A stretch of DNA of 64,000 nucleotides from Actinopolyspora alba (lineage in GTDB: Bacteria > Actinomycetota > Actinomycetes > Mycobacteriales > Pseudonocardiaceae), in contig NZ_FOMZ01000012.1 in NCBI RefSeq assembly GCF_900112765.1, positions 118,572 through 182,571 on the forward strand, in the 5' to 3' direction. The position numbers were made by a program, and so were the translations under genes. Below the pieces are notes generated by a model, which was not told the origin of the DNA, searched no databases, and worked only from the letters and a program-made list of their open reading frames with translations. Positions 30,213-38,515 of this stretch are shown here, piece after piece. Position 1 is the stretch's first letter. Each line of letters opens with the position of its first letter.

Positions 30213-30395
30213 TCACCCGATGACGGCACCAGTTCGGCGTGCTCCCGCGGGCGGCGGAGATTCCGATGCGGCTCGCGCCGCGTGCCGAGCGGCGTCGCGG
30301 ACAGCGCGCCGGAGCACGATGTTCGAGCACTCCGCGGGCCAACCGCGTTCGTCGGTGTACTTCGCCACCTCCGGTGGGGCACCGATCAACATCAT
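30213..30395 (-). CDS. Possible small protein (60 aa)
   Basis: Not recognised. Starts with ATGATG at 30395 and reads MMLIGAPPEVAKYTDERGW then a basic helix IVLRRAVRDAARHAARAAS. Codon use is GC-rich at third positions, which favours coding, but no ribosome-binding site is visible and the frame is open further upstream. The rest of 30084-30505 contains nothing else that I can support. Confidence 0.25.
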   Translation of the reverse strand: MMLIGAPPEVAKYTDERGWPAECSNIVLRRAVRDAARHAARAASESPPPAGARRTGAVIG

Positions 30396-30505
30396 CCGGC
30401 GGCACGTGCCGAACCGGCGACGCCCGACGTGGCGTGCCCGACCACGAACGCTTCTGATCGGCCGGCGAGCCCGACCAGCGGCAGTCGCGATGATGAATGG
30501 CCTGG

Positions 30506-30736
30506 TCAGTGCACGGGAAGCGACCAACCTCTGCGGTTGAGTTCGGCGTCGCTGAGAAACCGAGGTCTCCCCCGGTCGTCGACGCCGACCCAGCGCGACC
30601 TCCCGCCGCTTCCCTCGAGAACGAAGGGGTGACCACCGCTCCAAACCACGCTGCAGGGGGTGGTGGGGAGCCCGCCACCCCCACATCCCGCCGCGTCGGG
30701 AACGGACTCCGATTTGGATGACGTATCGCTGCGCAT
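30506..30736 (-). CDS. Small hypothetical protein (76 aa)
   Basis: Not recognised. The ATG at 30736 has GGAGG about 10 bases upstream. The C-terminal half is probably a small folded domain: CSVVWSGGHPFVLEGSGGRS followed by RWVGVDDRGRPRFLSDAEL and NRRGWSL. Glycine- and tryptophan-rich, no cysteine pair for metal and no membrane segment. An open frame continues upstream to 31213 but with low-complexity content not typical of protein. Confidence 0.5.
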   Translation of the reverse strand: MRSDTSSKSESVPDAAGCGGGGLPTTPCSVVWSGGHPFVLEGSGGRSRWVGVDDRGRPRFLSDAELNRRGWSLPVH

Positions 30737-31540
30737 CTGTCGTAGTACCTCCGCCAGAACCGTCGTCCTGACCGTCTCCAACGTTAGCCTCCTGGGTTTC
30801 GAGTCCGATTGTGCGCGCCACTCACGAATGTGTCGCGGCACACACTCATCGTTGCGCCGGACGGTCCTCGCGGAGCGCCGAGCCGACCGTGCCGCCCCGC
30901 ACGACGATCCGTCGCACGGGACGGCCGAGCACTCCGGACCACCGCTCGGCGCAGCCGAGGACACGGCGAGCGGTTCCGAGGGCCCGCGGGCCGTTCCCCC
31001 ACGTCGGAACCACCTCAGTGACTCGGTGGTCACCCGGGAAACGAGCCCTCGAAATACCACGGAAAGAATTCGAACCGAACCCGCCGGATCCCGACGAACG
31101 ATCCCCTCCGAGCCGGATCGATCGAGCGTCTCCGCGACGCGAAAAATCAAAAAACACTCAGTAATCGAAATGACACCATGCGTGGAAATCGAAGCGCGGA
31201 CGAAACCCCGCACGTCGACCGAAAGCGAAGCTCGGGATCAACGGCGATCTGTGTCTCGGATCTCATCGCACCGTGAGTCGAACAACACTCGAAAACACGA
31301 CCCGGCGAGACCTTCTCGCGCCGCAGGCAACATCACCCGCGGAGCCACGGTACCAATAAAATGCCCCGTGACCTGCTGATTCGGGGCCAATAACCGCTCG
31401 TCGACAAGAGCACCGACCGGAAAACAGCCAACCGCGCCGACGAGGATTCGTTACCTCGACGTAACTAGTACATCTGTACATCCACGCTGTTTCTGGCTAT
31501 GGTCTCGAACCGTTCTGACAGCGACACGGAAGGGAAGAAC
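30737..31540. other. Long upstream region of the choline-type symporter
   Basis: About 800 bases without a supportable gene; open frames here are arginine/serine-rich read-throughs without starts. The last 200 bases become visibly less GC-rich and hold two inverted repeats near 31441-31479 (see next entry), so this is probably a large regulatory region. Confidence 0.45.
31441..31479. promoter_or_regulatory. Inverted repeats upstream of the symporter
   Basis: cgagg (31441-31445) pairs with cctcg (31454-31458), and gtaca-tc-tgtac (31468-31479) is a perfect inverted repeat. Both lie 60-100 bases before the likely GTG start at 31541 and are candidates for a regulator binding site controlling choline-type uptake. 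Confidence 0.4.
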
Positions 31541-33286
31541 GTGCCTGCCGAAACACGCACGAACGGTGACGACAGCACCCGACCACCCGTCGCCCACAAG
31601 GGCAAAAAAGGGATGGTGAAGATCGGCATTTTCGTGATCGTTCTGGCATTCGCCCTGACATATGTGGCGCTCGCGGAACCGAACGTTTCGTGGCCTGGGC
31701 TGATCGCGATGCTGGCTTTCTACGCGCTGTTCTACTGGCTGGGTGCTTTCGTGGCCGCCCGACGCGGTGGCGGGCTGGGCGACACGATGGTCGCGGGACG
31801 CAACATGCCGCTCTGGATCGGCGTGTTCACCATGACTGCGACCTGGGTCGGTGGCGGCTACATCAGCGGTACCGCCGAAAGCACCTTCAGCAGCGGTCTG
31901 GCCTGGGCACAGGCTCCGTGGGGATACGCGGTGAGCCTGCTCATCGGCGGACTGTTCTTCGCCAAGAAGATGCGTCGTGGCCGGTTCACCACCATGCTCG
32001 ACCCGATCGACATCCGGTTCGGCAAGAAGGTAGCCGGACTCGGCGCGATACCGGCGATCCTCGGTGAGATCTTCTGGACCGGGGCGATCCTGACCGCGCT
32101 GGGGACCACCTTCGGAACGATCATCGGCCTGGACTTCACCGTCTCCATCATCCTGTCGGCGGTGATCGCCGTGGCCTACACCGTGGTCGGCGGTATGTGG
32201 TCGGTGGCCATCACCGACGTGGTGCAGGTCGTGGTCATCTTCATCGGTCTGATCGTGGCGGTGCCGTTCGCCGCCTCGGCGGTCGGCGGCCTGGGCGACG
32301 CGTGGGCTGCCTACCCCTCGAACTTCGACTTCGAGTCCTACGCATCGCTGTTCCCGCCGTTGACCGGCTGGGACGATCCCGCCTGGGGCCACTCCTACTG
32401 GAACTGGTGGGACGCCGGAATCGCACTCGTACTCGGCGGAATCCCCTGGCAGGTCTACTTCCAGCGAGTGCTGTCCTCCAGCAGCCCGAAGAACGCGCGC
32501 CGGCTCTCGGTGGGCGCCAGCGTGATGTGCGTGCTGGCGGCCATTCCGCCGGTGCTCATCGGTGTGGTGGCCACGGCGGCGAACTTCCAGGCGGAGGGGG
32601 CTCCCCCGCTGGAAAACCCCTCCATGGTGCTGCCGTACGTGCTGCGATACCTGCTTCCCACCGGTGCGGCGGCGCTGGGACTCGGCGTCCTGGCGGCAGC
32701 GGTGATGTCCAGCGTCGACTCCTCGGTGCTCTCCGCCTCGTCGCTGACCGGCTGGAACGTCTACCGACGCCTGGTGCGGCCGAAGGCCGGTCCGGAGCAG
32801 GTGCAGAAGGTGATCCGCAGGCTGATCGTCATCATCGGCGCCGCGGCCACCCTGATGGCGCTGCAGGCCAACAGCGTCTACGACCTGTGGTACCTGGCCA
32901 GTGACCTGATCTTCGTCATGTTGTTCCCGCTGCTGGTGTGCGCGCTGTTCGTACCGTTCGCCAACCGGATCGGCGCCACGGCCGGTTTCGCCGTCGCCGT
33001 CCTGCTGCGGTTCTCCGCGGGCGAGGACACCTTCGGCCTGGCCCCGGTGCTGCCCTGGCCCTGGTACGAGGACGGCGCGGTGCTGTTCCCGTTCCGCACG
33101 GTGACGATGGTGGCGGCGCTGCTCACGATCATCGTGGTCTCCGCGCTCACCCGACGCAAGAGCGAACCGGTACCGATGGCGGCGTTGGAGCCCGACACTC
33201 CGGAACGGGCGCGGTGGGGCAACGATCTCACCGAGGACTCGGATTCCGGGCGGGATCCGAAGGACGCGGCCAAGGCGGAGGTCTGA
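31541..33286 (+). CDS. Sodium:solute symporter, choline transporter (CHT1/SLC5A7)-like
   Basis: SSS-family Na+ symporter of about 581 residues and 13 hydrophobic segments. The region MPLWIGVFTMTATWVGGGYI followed by SGTAEST, AWAQAPWGYAVSLLIGGLFF and KKMRRGRFTTMLDP is strikingly like animal high-affinity choline transporters, and YTVVGGMWSVAITDVVQ is the SSS family motif. Choline or another trimethylammonium compound is therefore the likely substrate, which fits the betaine theme of the window. The GTG at 31541 follows GGAAGGGAAG and is preferred; an ATG at 31499 in the same frame lacks a ribosome-binding site. Long upstream region and a strong terminator suggest a single-gene unit. Confidence 0.87.
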   Translation: MPAETRTNGDDSTRPPVAHKGKKGMVKIGIFVIVLAFALTYVALAEPNVSWPGLIAMLAFYALFYWLGAFVAARRGGGLGDTMVAGRNMPLWIGVFTMTATWVGGGYISGTAESTFSSGLAWAQAPWGYAVSLLIGGLFFAKKMRRGRFTTMLDPIDIRFGKKVAGLGAIPAILGEIFWTGAILTALGTTFGTIIGLDFTVSIILSAVIAVAYTVVGGMWSVAITDVVQVVVIFIGLIVAVPFAASAVGGLGDAWAAYPSNFDFESYASLFPPLTGWDDPAWGHSYWNWWDAGIALVLGGIPWQVYFQRVLSSSSPKNARRLSVGASVMCVLAAIPPVLIGVVATAANFQAEGAPPLENPSMVLPYVLRYLLPTGAAALGLGVLAAAVMSSVDSSVLSASSLTGWNVYRRLVRPKAGPEQVQKVIRRLIVIIGAAATLMALQANSVYDLWYLASDLIFVMLFPLLVCALFVPFANRIGATAGFAVAVLLRFSAGEDTFGLAPVLPWPWYEDGAVLFPFRTVTMVAALLTIIVVSALTRRKSEPVPMAALEPDTPERARWGNDLTEDSDSGRDPKDAAKAEV

Positions 33287-33320
33287 CCGTCACGGCCTCG
33301 TGACGACCACACCGCGAACC

Positions 33321-33356
33321 GTCGGCCCCGCCACAGCGGACTGTGGCGGGGCCGAC
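33321..33356 (+). terminator. Terminator of the symporter gene
   Basis: Perfect 16-bp arms (33321-33336 and 33341-33356) with loop cgga, 34 bases after the stop. Confidence 0.8.
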
Positions 33357-33382
33357 GTGTCCACCGGCACGGCGACGGCAGT

Positions 33383-33437
33383 AGTAGGTCTACTCCGAAC
33401 GGGCTATATGCCTCCCCCGCAACTTTGGTCTATACCT
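33383..33437. promoter_or_regulatory. DasR-like (dre) operator sites upstream of the hexosaminidase
   Basis: Two elements resemble the DasR response element, whose core is TGGTCTAGACCA: TGGTCTATACCT at 33426-33437 and AGTAGGTCTACT at 33383-33394. They lie 36 and 79 bases before the GH20 start. DasR is the GntR-type regulator of N-acetylglucosamine and chitin genes in actinomycetes, so the location is sensible. The matches are imperfect. Confidence 0.5.
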
Positions 33438-33472
33438 TATCCAACCGTCTCCGACGAGAGGTACAGACCAGG

Positions 33473-35116
33473 ATGAAACGAACTCGGGAAGCACCCCGAA
33501 ATTGGCGCGGACCGCTCCCCGCCGCGCTGGCGCTGGCCACCAGCGCGATGCTGGCGGGCGGAACAGTGGCAGTGGCCAGTCCCCAGCAGGACGGGGCCGC
33601 ACAGGACACCCAGCGGGCTTCGGCGGGCAACACCGTTTCGCTGCACGACGTCATCCCCGCGCCCAGTCGGGTGAGCGAGGAATCGGGCGCGAAGTTCCAC
33701 ATCAGGTGGAACACCGGCATCCACACTCCCGCGGACAACCCGGAAGCCGAGGAGGTCGCGCAGTACCTGCAACGACAGCTACGTCCCTCCACCGGTTACG
33801 GATTCCTGATCAACCGTGACCAGCCGGGCCGCAACGACATCGTGCTGCGACTGGACGGCTCGCGGGCCAGGCTGGGTGACTCCGGTTACCGGATGGACAT
33901 CGACCGGGATCGGCTCACGATCCACGCTACCGATCCGGACGGGCTGTTCTACGGCGTGCAGACACTGCGCCAGCTGCTGCCCGCCAAGGCCGAGAGCGAT
34001 TTCCCCCGACACGGCCCGTGGAAGGTCCGTGCGGGCGAGATCGTGGACAAACCCCGGTTCGAACGTCGTTCGGCGATGCTGGACGTGGCGCGGCACTTCT
34101 TCGAGGTCGGTCAGGTCAAGACCTACATCGATCAGCTGGCACAGTACAAGATCAACTATCTGCACATGCACCTGAGCGATGACCAGGGTTGGCGCATCCA
34201 GATCGACAGCTGGCCCCGCCTGACCACGCACGGGGGCAGCACCGAGGTCGGCGGCGGCGAGGGTGGCTACTACACCAAACGCGAGTTCGCCGAGATCGTG
34301 CGCTACGCCTCGGCGCGCAACATCACCATCGTCCCGGAGATCGACATGCCAGGGCACACCAACGCCGCGCTGTCGTCCTACGCCGAGCTCAACTGCGACG
34401 GCAAGGCACCGGATCTCTACACCGGCATCGAGGTCGGCTTCAGCTCGCTGTGCATCGACAAGGACATCACCTACGAGTTCGTCGACGACGTCATCCGGGA
34501 AGTCGCCGCGATGACGCCGGGCGAGTACCTGCACATCGGTGGCGACGAAGCCCACGCGACCACCGATGAGGACTACCGGAAGTTCATGTCCAAGGTGCTG
34601 CCGATCGTGGAGAAGTACGGCAAGACACCGCTCGGTTGGCACGAGTACGCCAAGACCGAGCCCTCCGAGTCGGCCATGGTGCAGTACTGGGGCACCACGA
34701 ACTCCAACGCGGTGGTCGCCGAAGCCGCGGCCCGGGGCAACGACATCCTGTTGTCGCCCGCCCACAAGTCCTACGTGGATCAGAAGTACAACGAGGACAC
34801 CGAGCTCGGCCTGGACTGGGCAGGCCCCACCACTGTCCGGGAGGCCTACGACTGGAACCCGGGCAGCTTCATGGAATCGGTGCCCGAGAGCTCGATCGCC
34901 GGGGTGGAGGCCGCGCTCTGGAGCGAGACGGTGACGAACTCCGACGAGATCGAGTTCATGGCCTTCCCGCGGATGCCCGCCATCGCGGAACTGGGCTGGT
35001 CCTCCTCGGACAAGCTCGACTGGTCCTCGTTCCGGCAGCGGGTCGCCGACCAGGCACCTCGCTGGGAGGAGCAGGGCATCGACTTCTACCGCTCCGAACA
35101 GATTCCCTGGCCGTGA
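33473..35116 (+). CDS. Secreted beta-N-acetylhexosaminidase, GH20
   Basis: Removes terminal N-acetylglucosamine or N-acetylgalactosamine from chitin oligomers or glycans. A Sec signal peptide (basic MKRTREAPRNWR, hydrophobic LPAALALATSAMLAGG, cleavage near AVAS) is followed by a GH20b domain and the GH20 barrel (about residues 195-520) with FERRSAMLDVARHFF, YLHMHLSDDQGWRIQI and IVPEIDMPGHTNAAL. The catalytic Asp-Glu pair is D358-E359 in HIGGDEAH. 547 residues in all. The ATG at 33473 follows GAGAGG; DasR-like sites stand upstream. The GlcNAc released would feed growth on chitin or fungal and insect material. Confidence 0.93.
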   Translation: MKRTREAPRNWRGPLPAALALATSAMLAGGTVAVASPQQDGAAQDTQRASAGNTVSLHDVIPAPSRVSEESGAKFHIRWNTGIHTPADNPEAEEVAQYLQRQLRPSTGYGFLINRDQPGRNDIVLRLDGSRARLGDSGYRMDIDRDRLTIHATDPDGLFYGVQTLRQLLPAKAESDFPRHGPWKVRAGEIVDKPRFERRSAMLDVARHFFEVGQVKTYIDQLAQYKINYLHMHLSDDQGWRIQIDSWPRLTTHGGSTEVGGGEGGYYTKREFAEIVRYASARNITIVPEIDMPGHTNAALSSYAELNCDGKAPDLYTGIEVGFSSLCIDKDITYEFVDDVIREVAAMTPGEYLHIGGDEAHATTDEDYRKFMSKVLPIVEKYGKTPLGWHEYAKTEPSESAMVQYWGTTNSNAVVAEAAARGNDILLSPAHKSYVDQKYNEDTELGLDWAGPTTVREAYDWNPGSFMESVPESSIAGVEAALWSETVTNSDEIEFMAFPRMPAIAELGWSSSDKLDWSSFRQRVADQAPRWEEQGIDFYRSEQIPWP

Positions 35117-35147
35117 TCCCCGCCGTGCGCCGAACGGCGAACTGATC

Positions 35148-35185
35148 ACCGGCACATCCCGGCGGCCGCGCCGGGATGTGCCGGT
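35148..35185. terminator. Bidirectional terminator between convergent genes
   Basis: Perfect 16-bp arms (35148-35163 and 35170-35185) around a 6-base loop, between the GH20 stop and the convergent acyl-CoA synthetase stop. Confidence 0.8.
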
Positions 35186-35255
35186 CTCGCCGTCCGATCG
35201 CTCCCGATCGCTGCCGACCGCACACCCTCGGGAACGATCGGACGGCCACCGGAAC

Positions 35256-36728
35256 TCAGCCGGCGAAAACGTGTCGGGAGGCCCACTCGCCCCCCAACTT
35301 GCCCTTCTGGATCTTGCCCAGCTCGTTGCGCGGCAGTTCCCGAACGAAACGCACCTCCCTGGGGCGCTTGTGGAAGCTGAGCAGACCCGCCACGTGCTCG
35401 ACGAGTTCCCGCTCGGAGATCTCCGCACCTCCCGGCACCACCCAGGCCACGATGCGCTGCCCCAACTCTGGGTCCTGCTCGCCGGTCACCGCCACTTCCG
35501 AAACCGCGTCGTGCTCCAGCAGCACGTTCTCGATCTCACCCGCGCCGATCCGGAAACCACCGCTACTGATCATGTCGGTGGCTCGGCGCCCGACGATGCG
35601 AACGTAGCCGTCCGGCGACCGGGTGGCCATGTCCCCGGTTCGGAACCATCCGTCGGTGAAAGCGGCCCGCGTGTCCTCCGGACGGTTGAGGTACTCCCGG
35701 AACAGGTTGGGCCCGCGAACCAGGATCTCGCCCACGGTCTCGTCGTCGGAGGCGGTGATCCGGTTCCCCCCGTCATCGACCAGGATCAGCTCGACCCCGT
35801 CGAACGGAACTCCCACGTAGCCGGGCCTGCGGTCGCCGGAGGAGCGTACTCCGCAGTTCATGATGGTCTCGCTCATCCCGTAGCGCTCCACCACCCGCTG
35901 ACCGGTCAGCCGCGCGATGCGCTGGTGCTCGGTGGCGGGCAGCGCGGCCGAACCGGACACCAGCAGCCGTGCCCGCGCCATCCCCCGCCCGATACCGGGG
36001 TCGCGTTCCGCGTCGTCGGCCAGTCGCCGGTACATCGTGGGGACGCCGAACAGCATCGTGCCCGCTCCGGACAGCTCCTCGGCCACCCGCGCGGTGTCGA
36101 AGCGAACCAGGTGCCGCAGGCTTCCCCCGACGCGCAGTGGTCCGAGCAGCCCGAGGATCAGGCCGTGCACGTGGAACAGCGGCAGGGCGTGGACGAGAAC
36201 ATCACGGTCGGTCCATTCCCAGGCCCGCGCCACCGCGTCGAGATTGCTGCGGATCGCCTCCCGGGTAAGCACCACACCCTTGGGCATTCCGGTGGTGCCG
36301 GAGGTGTAGACGATCAGGGCATCGGAGTCCCCGGTCGGCTCCTCGGGCAGCGCACGCCCGGCCACCTCGAGGGAAACCTCGTGCACGGGCAGTCCGGACA
36401 GGGCCGGTGGCGGTGCGAATCCGGGTGCGCCGAGCACCAGCTCCGGTTGGCTGTCGGCGAGGATGTGTTCCAGCTCCCGCTGGCCCAGCTTGGGGCTGAG
36501 CGGAACGACAGCGGCTCCGGCGGACAACGCCCCCGCCAGCCCCGCGCAGGTCTCGGGAGCCGCGTCGGCCCACACCGCGACGCGGCTCGCCCGCCCCACG
36601 AGAGCGGCTGTCTCGCCCGCGACCAGGGAGAGGTGCGAATAGCTCAGTGCCCTCGTCCCGAAGCGCACGGCCTCGCTCTCGTCGGGTTCGCGCAGTTTCG
36701 GCAACAACGCCGTGCGGTCAGCACACAT
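35256..36728 (-). CDS. matB: Malonyl-CoA synthetase (MatB)-like AMP-forming ligase
   Basis: ANL-superfamily enzyme of 490 residues. The AMP-binding motif is IVYTSGTTGMPKGVVLTREA; PLFHVHGLILGLLGPLRVGG and GTMLFGVPTMYRRLADDAE follow, then ERYGMSETIMN and the C-terminal GEIENVLLEHDAVSEVAVTG and the catalytic Lys in LGKIQKGKL. The sequence closely matches my memory of Streptomyces coelicolor MatB, which activates malonate and methylmalonate, so malonyl-type acids are the likely substrates. The ATG at 36728 gives MCADRTALLPKL. No malonate decarboxylase or transporter gene is adjacent; the product could supply polyketide or fatty-acid extender units. Confidence 0.8.
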   Translation of the reverse strand: MCADRTALLPKLREPDESEAVRFGTRALSYSHLSLVAGETAALVGRASRVAVWADAAPETCAGLAGALSAGAAVVPLSPKLGQRELEHILADSQPELVLGAPGFAPPPALSGLPVHEVSLEVAGRALPEEPTGDSDALIVYTSGTTGMPKGVVLTREAIRSNLDAVARAWEWTDRDVLVHALPLFHVHGLILGLLGPLRVGGSLRHLVRFDTARVAEELSGAGTMLFGVPTMYRRLADDAERDPGIGRGMARARLLVSGSAALPATEHQRIARLTGQRVVERYGMSETIMNCGVRSSGDRRPGYVGVPFDGVELILVDDGGNRITASDDETVGEILVRGPNLFREYLNRPEDTRAAFTDGWFRTGDMATRSPDGYVRIVGRRATDMISSGGFRIGAGEIENVLLEHDAVSEVAVTGEQDPELGQRIVAWVVPGGAEISERELVEHVAGLLSFHKRPREVRFVRELPRNELGKIQKGKLGGEWASRHVFAG

Positions 36729-36932
36729 ACTCGCCCCCGAAAGGCTCCGTCTAGGGTACGACCGGCCACACAACCGGATTCGACCTCCGGGGAACGTGGT
36801 CGGTTCGGCGATCACCGGTCAATACCACAGGATCTCTTCCGGTGGCACAAGCCACGCGTCGAACCGGAGAACTCCGCACGACCCCGGAGCCCCCTCCCGT
36901 ACGCCGTGACGGGCGATCCGGTTCCGGGACCT

Positions 36933-38384
36933 TCAGCCGGCGGATGTTTCGCCGTGACGGCGGGTGACGACGAGTTCGAGCAGACCGACCAGCATGGCGG
37001 CGGCGATGAACGAGACCGAGACGAGCAGACCGTGCGAGATGGCGGTGTCGTAGCCGCGGGGCAACGTGGCGAAGAACAGACCTGAGGCGGCGGCGGTGCC
37101 GATGGCGGTGCCGATCCGCTGGCCGGTTTGCTGGATCCCGGCGGCTGTACCACCTCTGGTGACATCGATCTCGCTGAGCGTGACGGTTTGGTTCGGTGAG
37201 ATCACCAGACCGCTGCCCACACCTCCGACCAGCAGCGGTAGCGCGGTGACCAGCCCCGCGGCGTCGCCCTGATGCCGGGACAGCAGGATCTCGGTGGTCA
37301 ACACCCCGAGCAGGGCTCCGGTCAGTCCGAGCAGGACGACCTTGCGTCCGAGTCGATGCACGGCACGACCGCTGAGAGCGGAGGAGACCGCCGAACCGAG
37401 GGCGAACGGAGTCAACGACAGCCCTGCCTGCAAGGCGGAGTAGTCGAGCCCGCGCTGGAAATAGACGGCCAGCACGAAGAAGATGCTGGTGAAACCGGCG
37501 AAGTACAGCATCCCCAGGGTGGAGCCGAAAGTGTAGCTGCTGATGCGGAACAGTCGCAGATCCACCAGCGGGGAACCGCCCCGACGGGAGTACCGGTGTT
37601 CCCACGTGACGAACAGCGACAGCAGCACCGGCACCGCGGACCACAGCAACCAACTCGGACGTCCCGCGAACCCCTCCTGGTCGACCAGCGGGAGCAGCAG
37701 ACACACCAGCGCCGCCCCGAGCAGGGACACCCCGAGCACATCGGCGCCGCGGAGTCGCCGATCCCCCACCCCGCGCGGCATGATCCGCGCCGCGACGACC
37801 AGCGCGGCCAGCCCGATGGGCAGGTTGACGAAGAACACCCAGCGCCAGCCGTGCTGGGCACCGGCCAACTCGATGATCAAACCACCCAGCAACGGCCCCA
37901 CCGCGGTGGAGATTCCCACCACCGCCCCGAACAGCCCGAAGGCCGTACCTCGTTCACGCCCGTGGAACTGCTGCTGGATGAGCCCGAGCACCTGCGGATT
38001 GAGCATCCCGCCCGCCGCACCCTGCAACAATCGGGCCACGACGAGCCAGACGGGGCTCTGGGCGATTCCGGCCAGTCCGCTGGCAACCGTGAAAGCCGCG
38101 AGCGAGATCGAAAACATCCTGCCGCGCCCGTGGGCGTCCCCGAGCTTTCCCAGCGGAACCAGCACCAGGCCGAAGGTCAGCGCGTAGCCGGAGATCACCC
38201 AGGACAGTGCCACGGATGGCGCGTCGAGCCCCTGCTGGATGGACGGCAGGGCGACGTTGACGATGCTGACGTCCAGCAGGGTCATGAAACCGGCCAGCAG
38301 GCACAACGCCAGGACGCGCCAGCGATGCGGATACTTCCCGGTCGCTTCCGTCGTAGCGGACGACCCGGACTCGGCTCGACTCAC
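36933..38384 (-). CDS. DHA2-family (EmrB/QacA-type) MFS drug efflux transporter
   Basis: Fourteen-helix major facilitator of about 483 residues: first helix LLAGFMTLLDVSIVNVALPS with the DHA2 motif LDxxIVNVALP, then SWVISGYALTFGLVLVPLGK and GKLGDAHGRGRMF (motif A), GAVVGISTAVGPLLGGLI (motif C). Exports hydrophobic or cationic compounds with proton exchange. The GTG at 38384 has GAGGTGG 4 bases upstream; ATG codons at 38396 and 38399 are alternatives. The open frame extends to 39596 but overlaps the BCCT gene and is not real there. No adjacent TetR repressor. Confidence 0.87.
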   Translation of the reverse strand: MSRAESGSSATTEATGKYPHRWRVLALCLLAGFMTLLDVSIVNVALPSIQQGLDAPSVALSWVISGYALTFGLVLVPLGKLGDAHGRGRMFSISLAAFTVASGLAGIAQSPVWLVVARLLQGAAGGMLNPQVLGLIQQQFHGRERGTAFGLFGAVVGISTAVGPLLGGLIIELAGAQHGWRWVFFVNLPIGLAALVVAARIMPRGVGDRRLRGADVLGVSLLGAALVCLLLPLVDQEGFAGRPSWLLWSAVPVLLSLFVTWEHRYSRRGGSPLVDLRLFRISSYTFGSTLGMLYFAGFTSIFFVLAVYFQRGLDYSALQAGLSLTPFALGSAVSSALSGRAVHRLGRKVVLLGLTGALLGVLTTEILLSRHQGDAAGLVTALPLLVGGVGSGLVISPNQTVTLSEIDVTRGGTAAGIQQTGQRIGTAIGTAAASGLFFATLPRGYDTAISHGLLVSVSFIAAAMLVGLLELVVTRRHGETSAG

Positions 38385-38515
38385 TACCCACCTCATCATC
38401 GCCTGCTGGCCGGACCGCCCCAGCTCATCACGTCCCGGAGAGGCACGCCCGACGAGCTCGGGGAAACCAACCGCTCCGCCCCGGTGGCGAACCGATCCCG
38501 GGACGGAGCGGAGTC

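Noticed and set aside
30660..31379. Plus-strand open frame of 239 codons before the symporter
   Set aside because: Arginine/serine/threonine-rich read-through without start signal or motif, in a region with falling GC content typical of promoters.
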